Part shown: piece after piece, positions 5,685 through 7,039 of the stretch
Position numbering within the stretch: the first letter of the stretch is position 1
Layout: every line of letters starts with the position of its first letter
Assembly (NCBI GenBank): GCA_031274385.1
Contig: JAISQH010000573.1
Location: 1 to 7,039, forward strand
Direction of reading: 5' to 3'
DNA length: 7,039 bases
DNA from: Planctomycetaceae bacterium
GTDB taxonomy: Bacteria > Planctomycetota > Planctomycetia > Pirellulales > Thermoguttaceae
Translations under genes and position numbers: made by a program
The notes under the pieces: model-generated
The model's database searches: none
Told to the model about the DNA's origin: nothing
The model's input: the letters and a program-made list of their open reading frames with translations, nothing else

Positions 5685-6233
5685 TTATCCGGCGATTCGG
5701 GTACTGATTCGGTTCGAGGGAACAAATGTCGAATCGGAATGATTGTACAAACGGTATTGAAGAACATAAGCGTCCTCGTTCATGTCTTCATAAAAATTTT
5801 TGATAACAACTGTTGCACGAAAACCAAGTGCACGGAAAAAAACTAAGGCAGGAAGATTCGTCTCGCGAACCTCAAGAACAATCCGGCTGCGGCGTTGATT
5901 GGCTAATTTGCTGACCAGTTTTTGAATCATCTGTCCCGCAACACCACGCCGCCGAAATTCCGGCGATGTCGCAATATTCAAAAGATGAATCCGATTCTTC
6001 GGAACTTCATATATCATAAAACCTACCACACGACCCTCATACTCGGCAACCATCCCAATACAATTGCGCTGCCGTAAACAATGAATAAAATCTTCCTCCC
6101 GCCAAGGAAATTCAAAACAAGATTGTTCAATCGCCAAGACTTCAGGAAAATCCCGCCGAACCATCCAACGAACATACACTTTGATTTCCTTATTGTCATG
6201 GCTATGACTCTTATCACTGTCATGCAAATCCAT
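5685..6233 (-). CDS. rimI: RimI-type ribosomal-protein-alanine N-acetyltransferase (GNAT)
   Basis: A 182-residue GNAT-fold enzyme that by family should transfer acetyl from acetyl-CoA to a protein N-terminal alanine (S18-type) in the cytoplasm. The start is set by GGAGG at 6242-6246, eight bases before ATG 6233. The domain opens at RWMVRRDFPEVLAIEQSCF (22-40) with the FPW--EDF motif (42-49). The acetyl-CoA loop is RRRGVAGQ (94-101). LEVRETN (120-126) carries the glutamate equivalent to Salmonella RimI Glu103 (here Glu121). FFRALGF (132-138) corresponds to LYESLGF, so the tyrosine equivalent to Tyr115 appears to be Phe133. NFYED and DAYVLQYRL complete the fold. A polar tail of about 20 residues follows. 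No tsaB or other usual partner is adjacent in the window. The acetyltransferase family is secure; the precise substrate is inferred. Confidence 0.9.
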   Translation of the reverse strand: MDLHDSDKSHSHDNKEIKVYVRWMVRRDFPEVLAIEQSCFEFPWREEDFIHCLRQRNCIGMVAEYEGRVVGFMIYEVPKNRIHLLNIATSPEFRRRGVAGQMIQKLVSKLANQRRSRIVLEVRETNLPALVFFRALGFRATVVIKNFYEDMNEDAYVLQYRLYNHSDSTFVPSNRISTRIAG

Positions 6234-6390
6234 TCTAAAAACCTCCACAATAAATTCAGGTGTTCGAAGCCAATCACAACCCTTGTCGGCTTCACGTAAA
6301 ATCATTGGGATAAGATTATCAAATTTTTCAAAAAACTCCAATACGAAAATCAATATTTTTAGCAAAATGTTTCGCCCAATCCCTTACCCA

Positions 6391-6410
6391 TTTTGACAAA
6401 TTTTGACAAA
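6391..6410. repeat. Tandem 10-mer TTTTGACAAA x2
   Basis: TTTTGACAAA is repeated head to tail at 6391-6400 and 6401-6410 in the spacer upstream of rimI. Each copy contains TTGACA on the plus strand, but no matching -10 lies at proper distance, so no promoter is called. Confidence 0.6.
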
Positions 6411-6460
6411 TCATTGCTTTGAGCGAACCATCTCCGCTAAAAAGGGTTCTTTTATTTATT

Positions 6461-6531
6461 GTAGAGGCAATCCCTTGCGGTTGCCTCGAACGATCACACC
6501 AATTCAGGGCGACCGCAAGGGTCGCCCCTAC
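6461..6531. repeat. REP-like twin hairpin (inverted pair of ~25-base palindromic units)
   Basis: Unit one (6461-6485) reads GTAGAGGCAA, CCCTTGCGG, TTGCC. Unit two, on the opposite strand (6531 to 6507), reads GTAGGGGCGA, CCCTTGCGG, TCGCCC. Both contain ACCGCAAGGG in opposite orientation, and each folds by itself: GAGGCAA/TTGCCTC at 6464-6487, and GGGCGACC/GGTCGCCC with loop GCAAG at 6507-6527. Two oppositely oriented copies with a 21-base gap resemble the paired REP (BIME) arrangement of other bacteria. A minus-strand frame reading VGATLAVAL and QPQGIASTINK is only the translation of this repeat. Confidence 0.7.
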
Positions 6532-6661
6532 GGTTAAATGGTTCAATAAAATCGTTCCCACAAAAAATGAAATAATCAGGCATATTTCATCTGTTTGCGC
6601 GAAAATAAATGATGGAAAACGGACAGTGGAAAAAATTTTTCAAAAAAAGCCGGGAGGGGGT

Positions 6662-6690
6662 TTGCATTGACCGGCTAAATACAGTATAAA
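6662..6690 (+). promoter_or_regulatory. Sigma70-type promoter of the STAS-domain gene
   Basis: TTGCAT (6662-6667), a 17-base spacer, and TATAAA (6685-6690) form a plausible promoter. Transcription would start near 6697, leaving a leader of about 100 bases before the ATG at 6797. The -10 is strong and the -35 moderate. Confidence 0.55.
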
Positions 6691-6717
6691 TGAAAAACAG
6701 TGTTTGGTCTTTTCAAG

Positions 6718-6772
6718 ATCAATCGGAAAAATTCAAACTGATTGATACAGTGTGGTCTGTATCAGGTTTTTT
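6718..6772 (+). promoter_or_regulatory. Possible attenuator in the STAS gene leader
   Basis: TGATACAG (6743-6750) pairs perfectly with CTGTATCA (6757-6764) around a six-base loop, followed by GG and T6 (6767-6772): a weak intrinsic-terminator shape between promoter and ribosome binding site. ATCAATC (6718-6724) is complementary to GATTGAT (6740-6746), which overlaps the left terminator arm, so the two stems exclude each other. This is structural inference only. Confidence 0.35.
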
Positions 6773-6796
6773 AAACGTTCAAGGAGATTCGAAAAC

Positions 6797-7039
6797 ATGA
6801 GCCAACAGAGAATTGATGTAAAAAAAGTTGCCGATATTACGATTGCCTCAAGTCGGGATATGAAACTTAATGACGATCTGGTCATTCAGGAATGGGGCGA
6901 TCAACTTCTCGCCCTGTTTGATGACAAAGCCTGCCGAAAACTGTTGGTTAATTTCGAGCGGGTTCTTTTCATGTCCAGTTCCGCACTTCGGGCGTTGATC
7001 ACGCTCAACAAAAAAGCAAAAGAAGCGAAAGCCTCGCTG
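6797..7039 (+). CDS. Stand-alone STAS-domain protein, anti-sigma factor antagonist-like (3' end cut by window)
   Basis: ATG 6797 follows AAGGAG (6781-6786) with ten bases between. The 81 visible codons begin MSQQRIDVKKVADITIASSR and include DDLVIQEWGDQLLALF, KLLVNFERVLF, then MSSSALRALITL at 59-70. This is the beta-alpha order of a single STAS domain of the SpoIIAA/RsbV kind. In that family the loop is usually D-S-S/A-G-L with the second position phosphorylated by a partner anti-sigma kinase; here the aspartate position is Ser60 and the probable phosphorylatable residue Ser61. The gene runs off the window edge, so at least 20-30 residues are missing and any kinase or phosphatase partner is unseen. 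It has its own promoter and a long leader. A role in partner-switching regulation is a family inference. Confidence 0.85.
   Translation, partial: MSQQRIDVKKVADITIASSRDMKLNDDLVIQEWGDQLLALFDDKACRKLLVNFERVLFMSSSALRALITLNKKAKEAKASL

Noticed and set aside
6234..6365. In-frame N-terminal extension of rimI starting at a TTG (6365)
   Set aside because: The ATG at 6233 has GGAGG eight bases upstream and begins just before the conserved domain; the TTG has no ribosome binding site and the added residues resemble nothing in RimI.
6391..6425. Plus-strand promoter from the duplicated TTGACA
   Set aside because: No -10-like hexamer lies 16-18 bases downstream of either copy and no gene follows on that strand within reach.
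6328..6561. Minus-strand 77-codon frame reading VGATLAVAL and QPQGIAST
   Set aside because: Its only recognisable part is the translation of the REP-like twin hairpin at 6461-6531.

Overview
The window looks like an AT-rich chromosomal segment of a planctomycete. The main grounds are a DUF1559-type prepilin-like protein (GFTLVELL leader junction and a C-terminal H-x9-D motif), a cysteine-anchored transthyretin/carboxypeptidase-regulatory-like lipoprotein encoded just downstream of it, and a RimI-type acetyltransferase of the planctomycete kind. The lineage is inferred from family knowledge; there is no rRNA or other phylogenetic marker here.

Layout. Positions 1-347 hold no gene but are rich in palindromic repeat units and contain a possible promoter for a SulP anion transporter with a C-terminal STAS domain (348-2087, +). 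A gene-poor decayed stretch follows (2088-3238). It contains a perfect 17-bp inverted repeat, a second hairpin, a remnant of an IS4-family transposase on the minus strand (2305-2625), and a frameshifted remnant of an ISAzo13-like transposase on the plus strand (2706-2930) that still has a good promoter and ribosome binding site. From 3239 to 5415, reading on the minus strand, lies a typical planctomycete surface-protein cassette: the DUF1559 protein, then a complete lipoprotein (3648-4109), then a second lipoprotein-like reading frame that has lost its start and signal peptide (3239-3604). rimI follows on the minus strand (5685-6233). A twin-hairpin REP-like element lies at 6461-6531. The 5' end of a stand-alone STAS-domain protein (6797 to the window edge, +) closes the window, preceded by a promoter and a leader that can fold into two competing hairpins.

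The most notable observation is at the start of the DUF1559 gene. The only ATG with a good Shine-Dalgarno sequence (5415) is separated from the GFTLVELL frame by a run of 13 G residues on the coding strand (5371-5383). With 13 Gs the frame closes after 21 codons. With 14 or 11 Gs it runs through into a 400- or 399-residue prepilin-like protein. This is the architecture of a slipped-strand phase-variable contingency locus; a homopolymer sequencing error is the main alternative.

The genes do not form a single pathway. The transporter, the envelope cassette, rimI and the STAS regulator look like independent units separated by repeat-laden spacers.
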